This document shows, one piece after another, positions 25,430-35,490 of a stretch of DNA of 64,000 nt (the stretch's first letter is position 1; each line of letters opens with the position of its first letter). This stretch comes from JAICKM01 sp038228295. Lineage in GTDB: Bacteria; Chloroflexota; Chloroflexia; QHBQ01; JAICKM01. The translations under genes and the position numbers were made by a program. Location: positions 8,524-72,523 of the forward strand of contig JBBRPH010000023.1 of the NCBI GenBank assembly GCA_038228295.1. Direction: 5' to 3'. Below the pieces are notes generated by a model. It was not told the origin of the DNA. It was given only the letters and a program-made list of their open reading frames with translations, and searched no databases.

Positions 25430-26679
25430 CCCCCCTTTCACGTTTCACGCTTCACGCTTCCCGCCTCATCGCGCTGCTGATGCTGGTCGAAAAAGCCTGG
25501 CGCTGGAGCATGGTGCGCCGCTTTTTCCGCCGACCCGCGCCGCCGGCCGGGGCCGACCCGCGCCTGGTCAGCATCCTCCAGCCGATCCTCAGTGGCGACC
25601 CGACGTTGGCTGCCGGACTGGAGGCCAATCTACGCGCCCACAGCCGCTACGTCCGCGAGTTCTTGTGGCTGGTAGACAGCGATGATGCGCCCGGTCAGGC
25701 CATCTGCCGTGATCTGATCGCCCGCTACCCGGCCTGCGCGGTGCGCCTACTGCTCCTACCGCCGCCCGGCGAGCGCCAAAACCCCAAGATGGTCAAGCTG
25801 ATCGCGGGGGCCGCTGCCGCCGCCGGCGACGTGATCTGCGTGCTGGACGACGATACGCGCTTGCCCGACGGCGGACTGGAACGCTGCCTGCCCTATCTGG
25901 ACCAGCCCGGCGTGGGCCTGGCCTTCGGCCTGCCGTATTATGTCAACTTCTCGAATAGCTGGTCGAGCCTGGTCGCGGCGTTTGTGGACAGCCACAGCCT
26001 GCTGACCTATATCCCCTACACGGTGCTGACCGAGCCGTTCACGATCAACGGCATGTTCTACGCCGTCAAGCGGGCGCGGCTAGCGGCCGTGGGCGGCTTT
26101 GCCGGGCTGGAAGGTACCCTGGCCGACGACTTCGCGGTAGCGCAACGCTTTCGCGCACACGGTGACCGGCTGGCGCAAACGCCGCTGCTGCACGGCATCA
26201 GCACGCAAGTCACCGGGCCGGGCCACTACCTCAGCCTGATCCAGCGCTGGTTTATCTTTCCGCGCGAGTCGTTGCTACGCTATCTCAGCCTGCGCGATAA
26301 GGTCATCGTCTATGGAATGGGGTTGGGGCCGGCGCTCTTTCCGCTGGGGTTGCTGGTGGCGCTGCTGCTGCGCCCATCGCGGGGCAAAGGAGGCTATGCG
26401 CTGGCCTACTTCGGCGCGAGTTTCGGGCTATTTGCCCACCTCAATCGCACCTATCTAGGCAGCATCGTGCCTATGCGCGGCGCGCTGTGGGTGCCGGTCA
26501 TCCAGGCGGTATTCCCGCTGCAATTGCTCATCGCGCTGCTCTCGCCACAGCGCATCGTCTGGCGCGGCCACCTGATCGCCGCCGAAAAGGGCGGCACCCT
26601 GCGCTTTGTGCGGCGCAGGGTGCCGGCGGCGGCGGCGGCAGATGGGCCTAGCGCCGTGCCCCACTCGGCCGGTGTTTGA
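25426..26679 (+). CDS. GT21-like glycosyltransferase, copy 2
   Basis: Paralog of the preceding enzyme, 417 residues, with LVDSDDAPGQ, LDDDTRLPDG, DDFAVAQRFR and LIQRWFIFPR in the same order and C-terminal membrane helices. The first 13 codons lie in a heptanucleotide repeat (25436-25463) giving SRFTLHASRL, so the N-terminus has probably been rebuilt. Starts in ATGA overlap with copy 1. Its 3' end overlaps the convergent regulator gene by 32 bases. Confidence 0.88.
   Translation: MTPLSRFTLHASRLIALLMLVEKAWRWSMVRRFFRRPAPPAGADPRLVSILQPILSGDPTLAAGLEANLRAHSRYVREFLWLVDSDDAPGQAICRDLIARYPACAVRLLLLPPPGERQNPKMVKLIAGAAAAAGDVICVLDDDTRLPDGGLERCLPYLDQPGVGLAFGLPYYVNFSNSWSSLVAAFVDSHSLLTYIPYTVLTEPFTINGMFYAVKRARLAAVGGFAGLEGTLADDFAVAQRFRAHGDRLAQTPLLHGISTQVTGPGHYLSLIQRWFIFPRESLLRYLSLRDKVIVYGMGLGPALFPLGLLVALLLRPSRGKGGYALAYFGASFGLFAHLNRTYLGSIVPMRGALWVPVIQAVFPLQLLIALLSPQRIVWRGHLIAAEKGGTLRFVRRRVPAAAAADGPSAVPHSAGV
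25436..25463. repeat. Heptanucleotide repeat at the start of GT21 copy 2
   Basis: TTTCACG, TTTCACG, CTTCACG, CTTCCCG, exact period 7, translated in frame as part of the N-terminus. Confidence 0.7.
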
Positions 26680-28132
26680 GCGCTTGGCGATAGTACAGAT
26701 TAGCTTGCTCGTGCTGCCCGCGCCCGGCCAACACCTCAGCATAGCTTTGCGATAGTTCAGTGGCGGTATCCCAGTGCTCATTGTCGCCGGCAAGCTGAAT
26801 GGCCTGCTGGAACACACTGTCGGCGTGGGCCGGGTCGCCTTGTGCTTCGGCTACGCGGCCCGCTGTGCGCAGAGCACGCAGGTAGGTCCGCAGCGGCACG
26901 CTACGGGCAGCAATATCATCGAGCGCCGCCTGTTGCTTATAGCCGGCTTCGCCTAGTTCCAGCGCTTGGGCGGCGTGACCGGCGGCGGCCTCTAGCTGGT
27001 TGCGCTGTAGTTCCATCTGCGCGTACTGTTGGTGCAGCGTGCTGAGAGCGCTGGTGTTGCCGCTGCCCTCCAACACGACCCGCGCCTGGGCCAGCGCCTG
27101 CTCAGCGGCGGGGTAATCCTGTCGCTCGGCCAGAATCTCAGCCAGGTTAGCACTCATCTGGGCAGCGGCGGTCATATTTTGCGCGCCTTCATGAATGCCT
27201 AGCGCCCGGCCGGCCGCCGCCTTGGCCCCCTCCAAGTTGCCTACTTCCCGGTAGGCGAGGCTCAAATCCCAGTAGATCGCAGATTGCCGCTCCAGGCTGC
27301 GTACTTCGTTCAGCAACGCCAGCGCCTCGCGGTAGGTGTCAACCGCTTGATCGACCTCGCCCAGCGTCCAGTGATCATTCGCCAGATTGGCATAAAGCGA
27401 CAGGCGTAGATTCAGGTCCTTGACGACCCCGCTGTGTATGGCATCTAACCCGCGCTGGTGTTCATCGCGCGCCAGGGCCGGCAGATTTTGCTGATAATAG
27501 GCGGTGCCCATCAGGTTATGCACTCGCTCGACGCTCTCACCCCCGTCAGGCAGCATCTCAGCGTGCGGTAACGCCTGCGCCAGGGCTTTGTGAGCCTGAC
27601 CGGGATCGTCCAGTCGCAAATGCGCCAACCCGCGCAGGTTATGGAGGCGGAAGCGGATTTCCGGCGGGGCCAGGCCCAGATCGTCAGCATGAGCTGTTTC
27701 CAGCGCGGCCAGCAGGCGCAGCCCTTCGCTGGGTCGGCCGGTATCCACCGCCCGCCGCACAGCGTCGAGCTGATAGGCGATCTCTGCCTGCCGTGAACGG
27801 GGATCTTGCCCGGCCACTTCCGGCAACGAGACCATGTTGAGCAATTCGCTACTCGACACACCCAGGCGGCGCGACATCAACTCTAGCGCTTTAAGCGACG
27901 GGCGCGCTTTCCCGCGTTCCACTGCACTGACATAACTTTTGGTAAACTCCGGCTTGGCAACCTGATCTTGGCTCATGCCACGGGCGTGGCGGGCATCGCG
28001 TAGCCGTTGACCTAGCACAGTCAAAGGGTTCGAGGCGGCGTCAAGGCCGGACGGCGGGGCAGCGGCTGCCGGCGCGGTACTCGGCGCACTGAGAGTCTGT
28101 GTAGTACTCTCAGCAATATTCTTAGCGTTCAT
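26648..28132 (-). CDS. XRE-type HTH regulator with TPR-like repeats
   Basis: A 494-residue protein: residues 1-35 low-complexity, 38-95 Cro/C1 HTH (GQRLRDARHARGMSQDQVA, then FTKSYVSAVERGKARPSL), and about 130-490 eight or more helical-pair repeats of TPR type. This is the architecture of peptide-sensing RRNPP regulators and of larger signalling regulators, so a peptide or protein ligand is plausible. No cognate small peptide gene was identified next to it. Confidence 0.88.
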   Translation of the reverse strand: MNAKNIAESTTQTLSAPSTAPAAAAPPSGLDAASNPLTVLGQRLRDARHARGMSQDQVAKPEFTKSYVSAVERGKARPSLKALELMSRRLGVSSSELLNMVSLPEVAGQDPRSRQAEIAYQLDAVRRAVDTGRPSEGLRLLAALETAHADDLGLAPPEIRFRLHNLRGLAHLRLDDPGQAHKALAQALPHAEMLPDGGESVERVHNLMGTAYYQQNLPALARDEHQRGLDAIHSGVVKDLNLRLSLYANLANDHWTLGEVDQAVDTYREALALLNEVRSLERQSAIYWDLSLAYREVGNLEGAKAAAGRALGIHEGAQNMTAAAQMSANLAEILAERQDYPAAEQALAQARVVLEGSGNTSALSTLHQQYAQMELQRNQLEAAAGHAAQALELGEAGYKQQAALDDIAARSVPLRTYLRALRTAGRVAEAQGDPAHADSVFQQAIQLAGDNEHWDTATELSQSYAEVLAGRGQHEQANLYYRQALKHRPSGARR

Positions 28133-28363
28133 AGTTCTCCATCCATCTCGCTAAATTACACCCTGGTGCGTAATCCACTCACAAAGTGTACGATACTTTA
28201 ATAGGCATGGTTTCTTAACTACAGGAAGTATATCGCCAACGATTACCTATAGTTGGATTCCATTAGAGTGTATTAAAGAAGCTCGCGGTTCGTGCCCGGC
28301 AATCCAGCTTGCAGGCAGCTTTTGAAACACACTTTTAAACCGAATTGAACACGGGGAGGCAGA

Positions 28364-29224
28364 TTAGGAGTGTAGTAGCGGCGCGAGTTCCGTCGCCAAT
28401 GCCGCAACTAGTTCACTTTCATAAGCCGTCGGCAAACCGATGCAGATATGATCGATGCCCACTGCCAGGTAGGGCAAGATACGCTCACGCACCGTAGCAA
28501 GTTCAGCAGGGCTTTGCAGATAGAATTGCCAGGAGCGGCGGATCGTGGCAGGGTCGCGGCCAATCGCTCGGCAATGTTCGTCCAGCACGGCGTTTTTGTG
28601 CTGTATTTCAGCAGGCGTACCGCCCGGTGCATTATAAATCGCGGCGTGCTTTGCCACGACACGCAAAGTCAGTTGCTCGCCACCGCCCCCAATAGTAAAC
28701 GGAGGGTGCGGGTGTTGCACTGGCTTAGGTTCGTGGCGGGCGGCCGTTAGGGTGTAAGTCGTGCCCGCGAAGTCACTTACCTCCTCTGTCCATAGTTGTT
28801 TGAGCACCGTGCAGGCTTCGTCTAAATCACGAATACGGCGGGCGGGCGGCGGAAAGGGTAAACCGTACATCGCATATTCTAACTCAAACCAGCCTGCACC
28901 CAGGCCCATATCCAAACGTCCACGACTCACTTGGTCTACCGTCGTAGCAATTTTGGCGAGAACGGCCGGATGGCGGTAGCCGTTGCAGCCGACCATCAGC
29001 CCTAACCGCACCCGCTGGGTCACAGCGGCTAACGCCCCCAGCAGTGTCCACCCGTCAAGACATGGCCCGGCAACATGTCCGTTGATCGGCACAAAATGAT
29101 CAAATAGCCAGAAGCCGCTAAAGGCGGGAGCCGCATCGGTATCCTGGCAGTAGCGTAAAATGGTATCCCAATCACGGTCGTGCTGCGCGGCTTTAATGTC
29201 CACCCGCAAGGGGAAAGTGCCCAT
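28364..29224 (-). CDS. LLM-class F420/flavin-dependent oxidoreductase
   Basis: Luciferase-like monooxygenase fold of 286 residues: GFWLFDHFVPIN, the GLMVGCNGYRHPAVLAKIA stretch that holds the non-prolyl cis-peptide bulge, LDMGLGAGWFELEY, and RIRDLDEACTVLKQLWTE. The pattern is that of the F420-dependent subgroup. The substrate is unknown; it is a single gene between two gaps, with a palindrome upstream that could be an operator. Confidence 0.92.
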   Translation of the reverse strand: MGTFPLRVDIKAAQHDRDWDTILRYCQDTDAAPAFSGFWLFDHFVPINGHVAGPCLDGWTLLGALAAVTQRVRLGLMVGCNGYRHPAVLAKIATTVDQVSRGRLDMGLGAGWFELEYAMYGLPFPPPARRIRDLDEACTVLKQLWTEEVSDFAGTTYTLTAARHEPKPVQHPHPPFTIGGGGEQLTLRVVAKHAAIYNAPGGTPAEIQHKNAVLDEHCRAIGRDPATIRRSWQFYLQSPAELATVRERILPYLAVGIDHICIGLPTAYESELVAALATELAPLLHS

Positions 29225-29258
29225 TCAATCCTCCGCCGACTGTATGATCATATCCTCT

Positions 29259-29283
29259 TATTCTACTACTTTGTAGTAGGATA
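29259..29283 (-). promoter_or_regulatory. Palindrome upstream of the LLM gene
   Basis: CTACTAC-TTT-GTAGTAG with further pairing on both sides, 35 to 60 bases ahead of the ATG in an AT-rich stretch; a candidate operator. No regulator next to it is an obvious partner. Confidence 0.45.
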
Positions 29284-29480
29284 TGCAATATTTTGTGACT
29301 ATTTTCGGCTATATTTGACGTTTTTGATATTTTTACACCCCAGATAGCTGCTATAGAGCCGGCGTGCGCTATAGTGAGCGACACGCCGACCCAGGTAAAA
29401 GCTGTGCTAGAGTCGCCGGCAAGTTGTACGCCCCGCTAAGGCAGCAGTACTCCGTCTGTCGGATCTAGGCGCGATAAACA

Positions 29481-29520
29481 CGATCCCTCGCCGGCGAGAC
29501 CGCTTGCCGGCGAGGGATCG
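29481..29520 (-). terminator. Terminator of SLH module B
   Basis: A 15-bp perfect stem with a 10-base loop; on the minus strand it is followed by TGTTTATC. It sits 18 bases beyond the SLH gene stop. Confidence 0.7.
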
Positions 29521-29537
29521 CACTCGGTCAGCCGGTA

Positions 29538-32288
29538 TTAAGGGCCGCCGGGAGTGACGGTCGCTGTGACCGTGGCTGTAACTGTTGGGCTTACGAGCGG
29601 CGTGCCTGTCGCCGTCACCGTGATCGTCGGCGTGGCAGTAACAGATGGCGTCGCCGTCACCGTAGGCGTAGGCGCCGGCAACACCCCAAAGCCGCCAAAC
29701 TCCTTGTACTGGCCGTTAAGCACGGAGTTGATATGCACATAGATCGGGCTAAAGGCCGGCGTATTGGGCGCGATATGGAAGATGATCCCTGTATCGGTCC
29801 ACGATTGCACGGTGGTCGTGTACACGCCGCCCAGCACCACCGTCCCGGTAATGATGCCGAACTGCACCCCACTCATCGTGACTGCGGTGGCGGTGTCGCC
29901 CTGCATCACCTGCGCCGGCATATAGGAGAAGACATAGGGATGCTGGCGGGGGCGCACCTGGAACAAGGCGCTACTGGTTGTACGCCCATCGCTGGTGGTC
30001 AAGACGGTCGTGGTTGGATTTTGCGGCGGGGTCGTAAAGCCGATGTAGAACCGCACCACGGTATCGCCCCAGGTCTGGATGCGGGCTGCGACCCCGTTCA
30101 CAGTTAAGGTGCCGGTGATCGGGCCGAAGGCAGTGCCGTCCATCTCCACTAACGTCTCGGTGTCATAGCGCTCCACCGTGTTGGGCACAAAGCTGAGGAT
30201 TACCGGCGGAATCGGCGTGATGGTGGCGGTAGCCGTCGCCGTATTCACCGGGGTCGGCGTGTCGGTCGAGGTGGCCGTACTCGCCGGGGTCGGCGTGTCG
30301 GTTGAGGTGGCTGTGGCTAGCACGGTCGCGCTCGGCGGCACGGTGGCCGTTTCTATCGGAGTCGCGCTCGGTGGCACCGGGGTGTCCGTCGGCGGGAGGG
30401 TCGGCGCCGTGGTCGCGGTGGGTGGCGTGGTCGCCGTAGGCGGCGCGGTCGCCGTATTGATCGGTGTAAGCGTCGGCGGCACGGCAGTTGGGGTCGCCGT
30501 AGCATCGGTAGCGTAAATCGCGAGGTCAATGATCTTTGATCCCTGGCCGCGCGTAGCGCTGTTGCTCGGCTTGAAGGTGCCGTCGCTGTAGCCGCTGATC
30601 ACCGCTTTGGCAAACGCGGTTTCGACAAACGTGTAGAAAGTCGAGCCGACCGGCACATCCGAGAAAGTGGCCCTAGCCGGATTCTGTAGCGCCCAGCCGC
30701 GCCCCAGCGTCACCATCTTGGCGATCTGGCCGCGCGTGACCAGCGCGTTAGGCCGGAAGGTGCCGTCGCTATAGCCGCTGATAATCCCACGGTTAAACGC
30801 CGTCTCCACAAACGTGTAGAAGGTCGAGCCGACCGGCACGTCGTTGAAATGCGGCCCCCCCGCCGTGTTGATAGGCAGCCCGAAGGCCAACACCAGCACT
30901 TTGGCGACTTGGCCGCGCGTAATCGTGTTGCTGGGCCGGAAGGTGCAGTCGTTATAGCCGCTGATCGCGCCTTTGCTCACCAAGTCGGTGACATAGGAGT
31001 AGAAGGTACTGCCGGGCGGCACATCGCTAAACCTGCCCGCTTGGCAGGGGGTCGGGGTTGGCCCTACTGTGGGCGGGCTGGTTGTGCCGAGGTCGGCGAA
31101 GGTATAGTAATTGGCAAACGGGCCGCCGACATTACTGTTAAAGCTCATGTGAATAATGTTATGCCCATTGACGAGGTTCGCGTCCACATCGGGGTTACGC
31201 ATATTGGCCTGCCCGAAGCTACCGGAGTCAATACGCTGCGGCACGGTGAACGTGGTGCCCTGGCCCGACAGATAGTAGCTCTGCTGGATATTCGGGACGG
31301 CGCTATCATCGCTGAAAACAATATGCGCCTTGCCGGTGGGATCGACACTGATCTGATAGCCGTTACCGGCCGTATTACCGGGCGTGCGGATACGGATCAC
31401 ATTGGGATTCCAGCCGGCCGGCGTCCATTCGCGGTAATAGACATCATTAGTCGTACTACCCGGCGTATCCAGTTGCGTCCAGATTACGCGCAACCCGCCG
31501 GAAGAGTCGGCGGCCCAACGACCCCGATAGGCTTGGCCGCCGGCGGGCGCAATGTTGGTGAGCGCCCCCCAACTGCCGTTGCTGTACATCTGTACCAGCA
31601 GGCCGCCACTCGCGCGGTCGAAGCCGGATACGGCAACCACATTCCCTGTACTCACGCCGATGTTAAAATCGGAGGTGCCGGCCAGGCCGCCGGGCACATC
31701 AAGCGGCGCCGACCAATTGCCGCTGTCGTCCTTGAAGGCAAACCGCGCACCGACACCGTTACGCCCCCAGAGGGCATAAACGCGGCCCGCCGCCGTGACC
31801 TGCATATCGGTGACTTTGTAGGCGCCACCAGCACCGGTGTCGCTATTAGGGATCGTTTGCGTGGTCCAGGCGCTACCGCCGGTACCGGGGTTTTTTAGCC
31901 CATAATGGATCTCAGCACTACCGTCGCTAAAGCCGAAAAACCACTCGGCCCAGATTTTGCCGTTAGGCGAATGGCGGGCCAACGCATTGCCGAGGCCGGC
32001 CGTGCCGCTATCGAGCGACACGGTGGAAAAGTCGCCGTAAAGCGTGTTATTTTGCGCTGAGGTAATCGCACCGCCCAGGAAGCCTAGGATATTCACACTA
32101 CCGTCGCTGGAGGCCGCAATGCGCCCGGTGCCGGCATTGTCGTCCGAGGCTTTTTTCGGCGCCGGCAGGGTGACATTGGGCGCCGTCTGTAACGCGGGGG
32201 AGCCGAGGTTGGGGGAAGCCGGATGGGCCGCCGCCGCCGACACGAGGCAGCACGCCGCCAGGGCGAGCAGGATAAGGGTCCGTTTCAT
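29538..32288 (-). CDS. Secreted S-layer-homology protein with beta-propeller-like and IPT-like regions (module B)
   Basis: A 916-residue surface protein. Signal peptide 1-22; residues about 55-385 a repetitive beta-rich region with sialidase-like phrases (KIWAEWFFGFSDGSAEIHYG, RVYALWGRNG, KAHIVFSDDS); three SLH repeats at about 400-580 (each FxDVPxGSTFY then ISGYxDxTFRPxNxxTRGQ); a Thr/Pro-rich spacer 585-680; two IPT/TIG-like domains 685-860; and a TPTVTATP-type tail. SLH repeats bind cell-wall glycan, so it is wall-anchored. The ATG at 32288 follows a GTG codon; AGGAGA lies upstream. A paralog is at 33319-35469. Confidence 0.85.
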   Translation of the reverse strand: MKRTLILLALAACCLVSAAAAHPASPNLGSPALQTAPNVTLPAPKKASDDNAGTGRIAASSDGSVNILGFLGGAITSAQNNTLYGDFSTVSLDSGTAGLGNALARHSPNGKIWAEWFFGFSDGSAEIHYGLKNPGTGGSAWTTQTIPNSDTGAGGAYKVTDMQVTAAGRVYALWGRNGVGARFAFKDDSGNWSAPLDVPGGLAGTSDFNIGVSTGNVVAVSGFDRASGGLLVQMYSNGSWGALTNIAPAGGQAYRGRWAADSSGGLRVIWTQLDTPGSTTNDVYYREWTPAGWNPNVIRIRTPGNTAGNGYQISVDPTGKAHIVFSDDSAVPNIQQSYYLSGQGTTFTVPQRIDSGSFGQANMRNPDVDANLVNGHNIIHMSFNSNVGGPFANYYTFADLGTTSPPTVGPTPTPCQAGRFSDVPPGSTFYSYVTDLVSKGAISGYNDCTFRPSNTITRGQVAKVLVLAFGLPINTAGGPHFNDVPVGSTFYTFVETAFNRGIISGYSDGTFRPNALVTRGQIAKMVTLGRGWALQNPARATFSDVPVGSTFYTFVETAFAKAVISGYSDGTFKPSNSATRGQGSKIIDLAIYATDATATPTAVPPTLTPINTATAPPTATTPPTATTAPTLPPTDTPVPPSATPIETATVPPSATVLATATSTDTPTPASTATSTDTPTPVNTATATATITPIPPVILSFVPNTVERYDTETLVEMDGTAFGPITGTLTVNGVAARIQTWGDTVVRFYIGFTTPPQNPTTTVLTTSDGRTTSSALFQVRPRQHPYVFSYMPAQVMQGDTATAVTMSGVQFGIITGTVVLGGVYTTTVQSWTDTGIIFHIAPNTPAFSPIYVHINSVLNGQYKEFGGFGVLPAPTPTVTATPSVTATPTITVTATGTPLVSPTVTATVTATVTPGGP

Positions 32289-32306
32289 CACAGTAGGTCT
32301 CCTCCC

Positions 32307-33095
32307 TTAGCGGCCGGCGGCGCTGACGCGCACATTGTCGAAGCGAGTGTGACTGTCGGCCCAGGCATACAGCCCGACCGTCCCGCCCCGCAATTGGCTG
32401 TCCTGCACAGCGAAGAGCTGTGTACCATCCACCCAGACGGTGTGACGACCGGCGACACTGCTCACGCGCACAGTCTGCCAGACGTTCGGTGTGTAGCCGC
32501 GGTAAACCGCGAGCGGTGCCTGGGCCAGGATGGTGACGTGCCCGGCCTGCACCCGCTCCAGCGCGGCTTTAGGGGCGGCATTGGGTAAGTTGTAGTAGAG
32601 TTGGAGACGGTAGAAATCCCGGCCTTGCATATTCCAGACGACGCCCGTGCCCTCCCCGCTGCGCGGCAGGATGTTAGCCTCGAAGTGGAAATCGGCCGGC
32701 ACCGTTTGATCGGCCACGAAGTAGGCTTCGTCGAGGGGCGTATCCAGATTGACATCGCCGGCCATTTCGACAGCCCCATCTTTAATCAGCCAGACCCCCG
32801 GCTGTTCGCTGGTCGGCAACACCGAGGCCCGCCACGCTGCCGTACTGCCCGCGTTGAAATCGCTGCTGAACAGCACCGGCCCCGGCGCGCTCGGCAGGCC
32901 GGGGGCCGCCGCCAAGATCAGTGGCTTATCGGGCGCGCCGGGGGGACGCCAGTCGCCGTTCACCGAAATGACGACCGCCGGCGGGACAACGATAGCGCCG
33001 GCGGTGGCCGGAGTGCGCGCGAGCGATACGCCCCACACACCGACCGAGCCGGCCGCAATTGCCGCAGCCAAGCCGGCAATTTGCCATTTTTTCAT
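32307..33095 (-). CDS. Secreted ConA-like (LamG/DUF1080-type) protein (module B)
   Basis: A 262-residue exported protein. Signal peptide 1-27, a Pro-rich stretch 35-75, and a jelly-roll lectin-like domain 78-260 (VLFSSDFNAG, EGTGVVWNMQGRDFYRLQLY, the HTVWVDGTQLFAVQDSQLRG strand set, and FDNVRVSAAG at the end). Such domains bind or cleave glycans; no catalytic residues can be assigned. It lies 15 to 18 bases ahead of the SLH gene and shares its promoter. Confidence 0.8.
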   Translation of the reverse strand: MKKWQIAGLAAAIAAGSVGVWGVSLARTPATAGAIVVPPAVVISVNGDWRPPGAPDKPLILAAAPGLPSAPGPVLFSSDFNAGSTAAWRASVLPTSEQPGVWLIKDGAVEMAGDVNLDTPLDEAYFVADQTVPADFHFEANILPRSGEGTGVVWNMQGRDFYRLQLYYNLPNAAPKAALERVQAGHVTILAQAPLAVYRGYTPNVWQTVRVSSVAGRHTVWVDGTQLFAVQDSQLRGGTVGLYAWADSHTRFDNVRVSAAGR

Positions 33096-33209
33096 GCGAT
33101 GCTCCTCTCAAGGTCAGGGATAGCCCGCGTGGTAGAAGACGGCTCGCGGTGAGCCATGCGCCCATCAGTGGTCGGTAACGTTGCCGGGAGGTTTAGCCCT
33201 GTTCCCAGG

Positions 33210-33239
33210 ATTATAGCACTGCCGTAACCGTTATGTCAA
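33210..33239 (-). promoter_or_regulatory. Consensus promoter of module B
   Basis: Minus strand TTGACA (33234-33239), 18-base spacer, TATAAT (33210-33215), giving a leader of about 108 bases before the ATG at 33095. Confidence 0.8.
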
Positions 33240-33245
33240 TGAGCA

Positions 33246-33277
33246 AACAGGCCGGAGCCTTAAGGCTCCGGCCTGTT
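33246..33277 (-). terminator. Terminator of SLH module A
   Basis: A 32-bp perfect palindrome, GC-rich with a TTAA centre, followed on the minus strand by TTTGC. It lies between the module A stop and the module B promoter. Confidence 0.7.
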
Positions 33278-33318
33278 CTAGCCGGCCGGCATTGCTACCG
33301 GGCCGCTTAGGAGCACGA

Positions 33319-35469
33319 CTACGGCGTCGCGGTTGCCGTCACGGTAGCCGTGGCGACGCTCGTGGCCGTCCGGGTCGGGGTTAGCACCGGCACGGTCACG
33401 GTGACGGTCGGCACGATACTGGTAACAGTCACTGTCGGCGGCACGGCGGTGCTGGTGACGGTCGCCGGCACAGCGGTGCTGGTGACCGTCGGCGGGGTGC
33501 CCGTCACCGTCACTGTCGGCGGCACGGCGGTGCTGGTAGCCGTCGCCGGCGTAGCGCTCACTGTCGGGTTCGCGCAGGCGCTCTGGCCGCTGGTCAGGGC
33601 CAGATAGACGATCTTGGACACCTGGCCGCGCGTCGCGCTGTTGACGGGGCGGAAGGTGTTATCATTATAGCCGCTGATGATACCGTGGCACACAGCGGTC
33701 TCGATGAAGGGGTAGAAGACATTGTTGGGTGCCACATCGGTGAAGGTCGGGGTCACCGGATTGCGGAGGGTCCAGCCTGCGGCGCCGACCACGATCTTCG
33801 TTAACTGGCCGCGCGTCACCAGATCAGCGGGTCGGAAGTAGCGACGGTTGAACTGATCGCACAGTTCATTAGGGCGGGTGCCGCAATCATAGCCGCTGAT
33901 GATACCGGCATGGTTAGCCGCTTCGATCTGCGGGAAAAACACGTTAGACGGCAACACATCGGCAAAGGTGTAGCCCCCCAGCGGCGGCACGTAAGCCGGC
34001 AGGTTGAAGCCTAACGCCACGATCTTCGCCAACTGGCCGCGCGAGGTATTGTTGTAGGGCCGGAAGGTGCAGTCGCTGTAGCCGCTGATCACGTTGCGGC
34101 TCACCAGGTAGTTTACGGCAGCGTAGAAGTAATCCGACGAATTCACGTCGCTAAAGCGCCCGACCGTACAGGGGGTAGGCGTAACGGTCAGGGTCGGACT
34201 AGCGGTAGCCGTTGCCGTCGCAGTCGGCGTCAGCGTCGCAACCGCCGCTGTAACATCGGTATAGGTATACCAGTTGCCGAAATAGCCGCCGTTGTTGTAG
34301 TTGCTATTGCCGACGATATGGGCCACTTCGCCACGCCCGGCGACAGTGTTCACATCAATATCGGGATAGCGCACAGCGGCCCCGCCGAATTGCGAAAACA
34401 GTTGCTGCGGGCGGCTAAAGAGTGTACCTTTGCCTTCGACGTAATAGGCGAGCGCAACCCCACCTAACGCTGTGTCGTCCTGATAGACAATATGGGCCGT
34501 ACCGGACTGATCCACCGAGATATTGTAGCCGTTACCGGCCGTATCGCCGGATGTGCGGAACAATTGGACCAAGTTAGGACTCCAGCCACCGTCAGGGGTC
34601 CATTCGCGATACCATACGTCACGGCCCTGGCCGCTGGGGGGATCAATCTGGTCCCAGATGATGCGGATGCCGCCAAACGGATCTGCGGCAAAGCGCGGGG
34701 CATAGCCCTGGCGATCGAGCGGCGCAACATCCGTGACGGGTCCCCACCTACCGCTCAGATCGCGCGTCTGCACCAGTACATCGGTGGATTCGCGCTCGAA
34801 CCAGCCGACCATCACTACGCCGTCTTTACTGACCCCGATAGTGAAACCGGCGGCAGTGGCACTGAACGGGCCGGGCACATCCTCGCGGTTCGACCAATGT
34901 ACGCCGTCATCGCTATACTGATAGGACGCGCCGACATTGTTGCGGGCGTACAGCGCATACATCCGGCCGCTCGGCGTGGTCGCCATATCGGTGACTTTAT
35001 AGGCTTGCGGTGGGTAGGTGTCGCTACCCGTAATGGTGTCTACATTCCACGGCGTCGCGCCGATGCCGGGATCTTTTAAGCCGCGCATGAGGCGCGCGCT
35101 ACCGTCGCCGAAGCTGTGATACCACTCGGCCCAGACACGGCCTGCGCCGTCATGGTGGATCACCGGGTTACCGATGCCCGTGCCGCTGCTGTCGAACGTA
35201 TCGGTGCTGAAGTTATTGAGATAGAAGCCGGTGTTCGACTCGCGCGTGACGTCCTGGCCTTTGACGGCCACGATACTAACGCTACCATCGGGGCCGGCGG
35301 CGATGCGCCCCACCCCGTTATAGTCGGCCGTGGCTGAGAGCGGCGGGGCGAAGCTGAAGGCGGGCGCATTAGTGCCGGGCGCGACGATATTAGCCGCCGG
35401 CTTAGCCTCTACAACCCCCACCAGGGTGCAAAGTGCAGCCAGACCGGCCGCAGCGAAAACTCGTTTCAT
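33319..35469 (-). CDS. Secreted S-layer-homology protein (module A)
   Basis: A 716-residue paralog of the module B SLH protein. Signal peptide 1-22; beta-rich region about 30-400 with the same phrases (RVWAEWYHSFGDGSARLMRG, RMYALYARNN, TAHIVYQDD); three SLH repeats 420-610; and a C-terminal Val/Thr/Pro-rich tail with VPPTVTVTGT-type repeats. It lacks the IPT-like domains of its paralog. The ATG at 35469 is used because an upstream in-frame start lies in the end of the preceding gene; GAGGGAG lies before it. Confidence 0.85.
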   Translation of the reverse strand: MKRVFAAAGLAALCTLVGVVEAKPAANIVAPGTNAPAFSFAPPLSATADYNGVGRIAAGPDGSVSIVAVKGQDVTRESNTGFYLNNFSTDTFDSSGTGIGNPVIHHDGAGRVWAEWYHSFGDGSARLMRGLKDPGIGATPWNVDTITGSDTYPPQAYKVTDMATTPSGRMYALYARNNVGASYQYSDDGVHWSNREDVPGPFSATAAGFTIGVSKDGVVMVGWFERESTDVLVQTRDLSGRWGPVTDVAPLDRQGYAPRFAADPFGGIRIIWDQIDPPSGQGRDVWYREWTPDGGWSPNLVQLFRTSGDTAGNGYNISVDQSGTAHIVYQDDTALGGVALAYYVEGKGTLFSRPQQLFSQFGGAAVRYPDIDVNTVAGRGEVAHIVGNSNYNNGGYFGNWYTYTDVTAAVATLTPTATATATASPTLTVTPTPCTVGRFSDVNSSDYFYAAVNYLVSRNVISGYSDCTFRPYNNTSRGQLAKIVALGFNLPAYVPPLGGYTFADVLPSNVFFPQIEAANHAGIISGYDCGTRPNELCDQFNRRYFRPADLVTRGQLTKIVVGAAGWTLRNPVTPTFTDVAPNNVFYPFIETAVCHGIISGYNDNTFRPVNSATRGQVSKIVYLALTSGQSACANPTVSATPATATSTAVPPTVTVTGTPPTVTSTAVPATVTSTAVPPTVTVTSIVPTVTVTVPVLTPTRTATSVATATVTATATP

Positions 35470-35490
35470 TGAAGCGTGTCTCCCTCTCAA

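Noticed and set aside
28141..28190. Promoter of the HTH-TPR gene (TTGTGA-18-TGTAAT)
   Set aside because: Both hexamers are poor matches and alternatives exist in the same AT-rich stretch; not listed as a feature.
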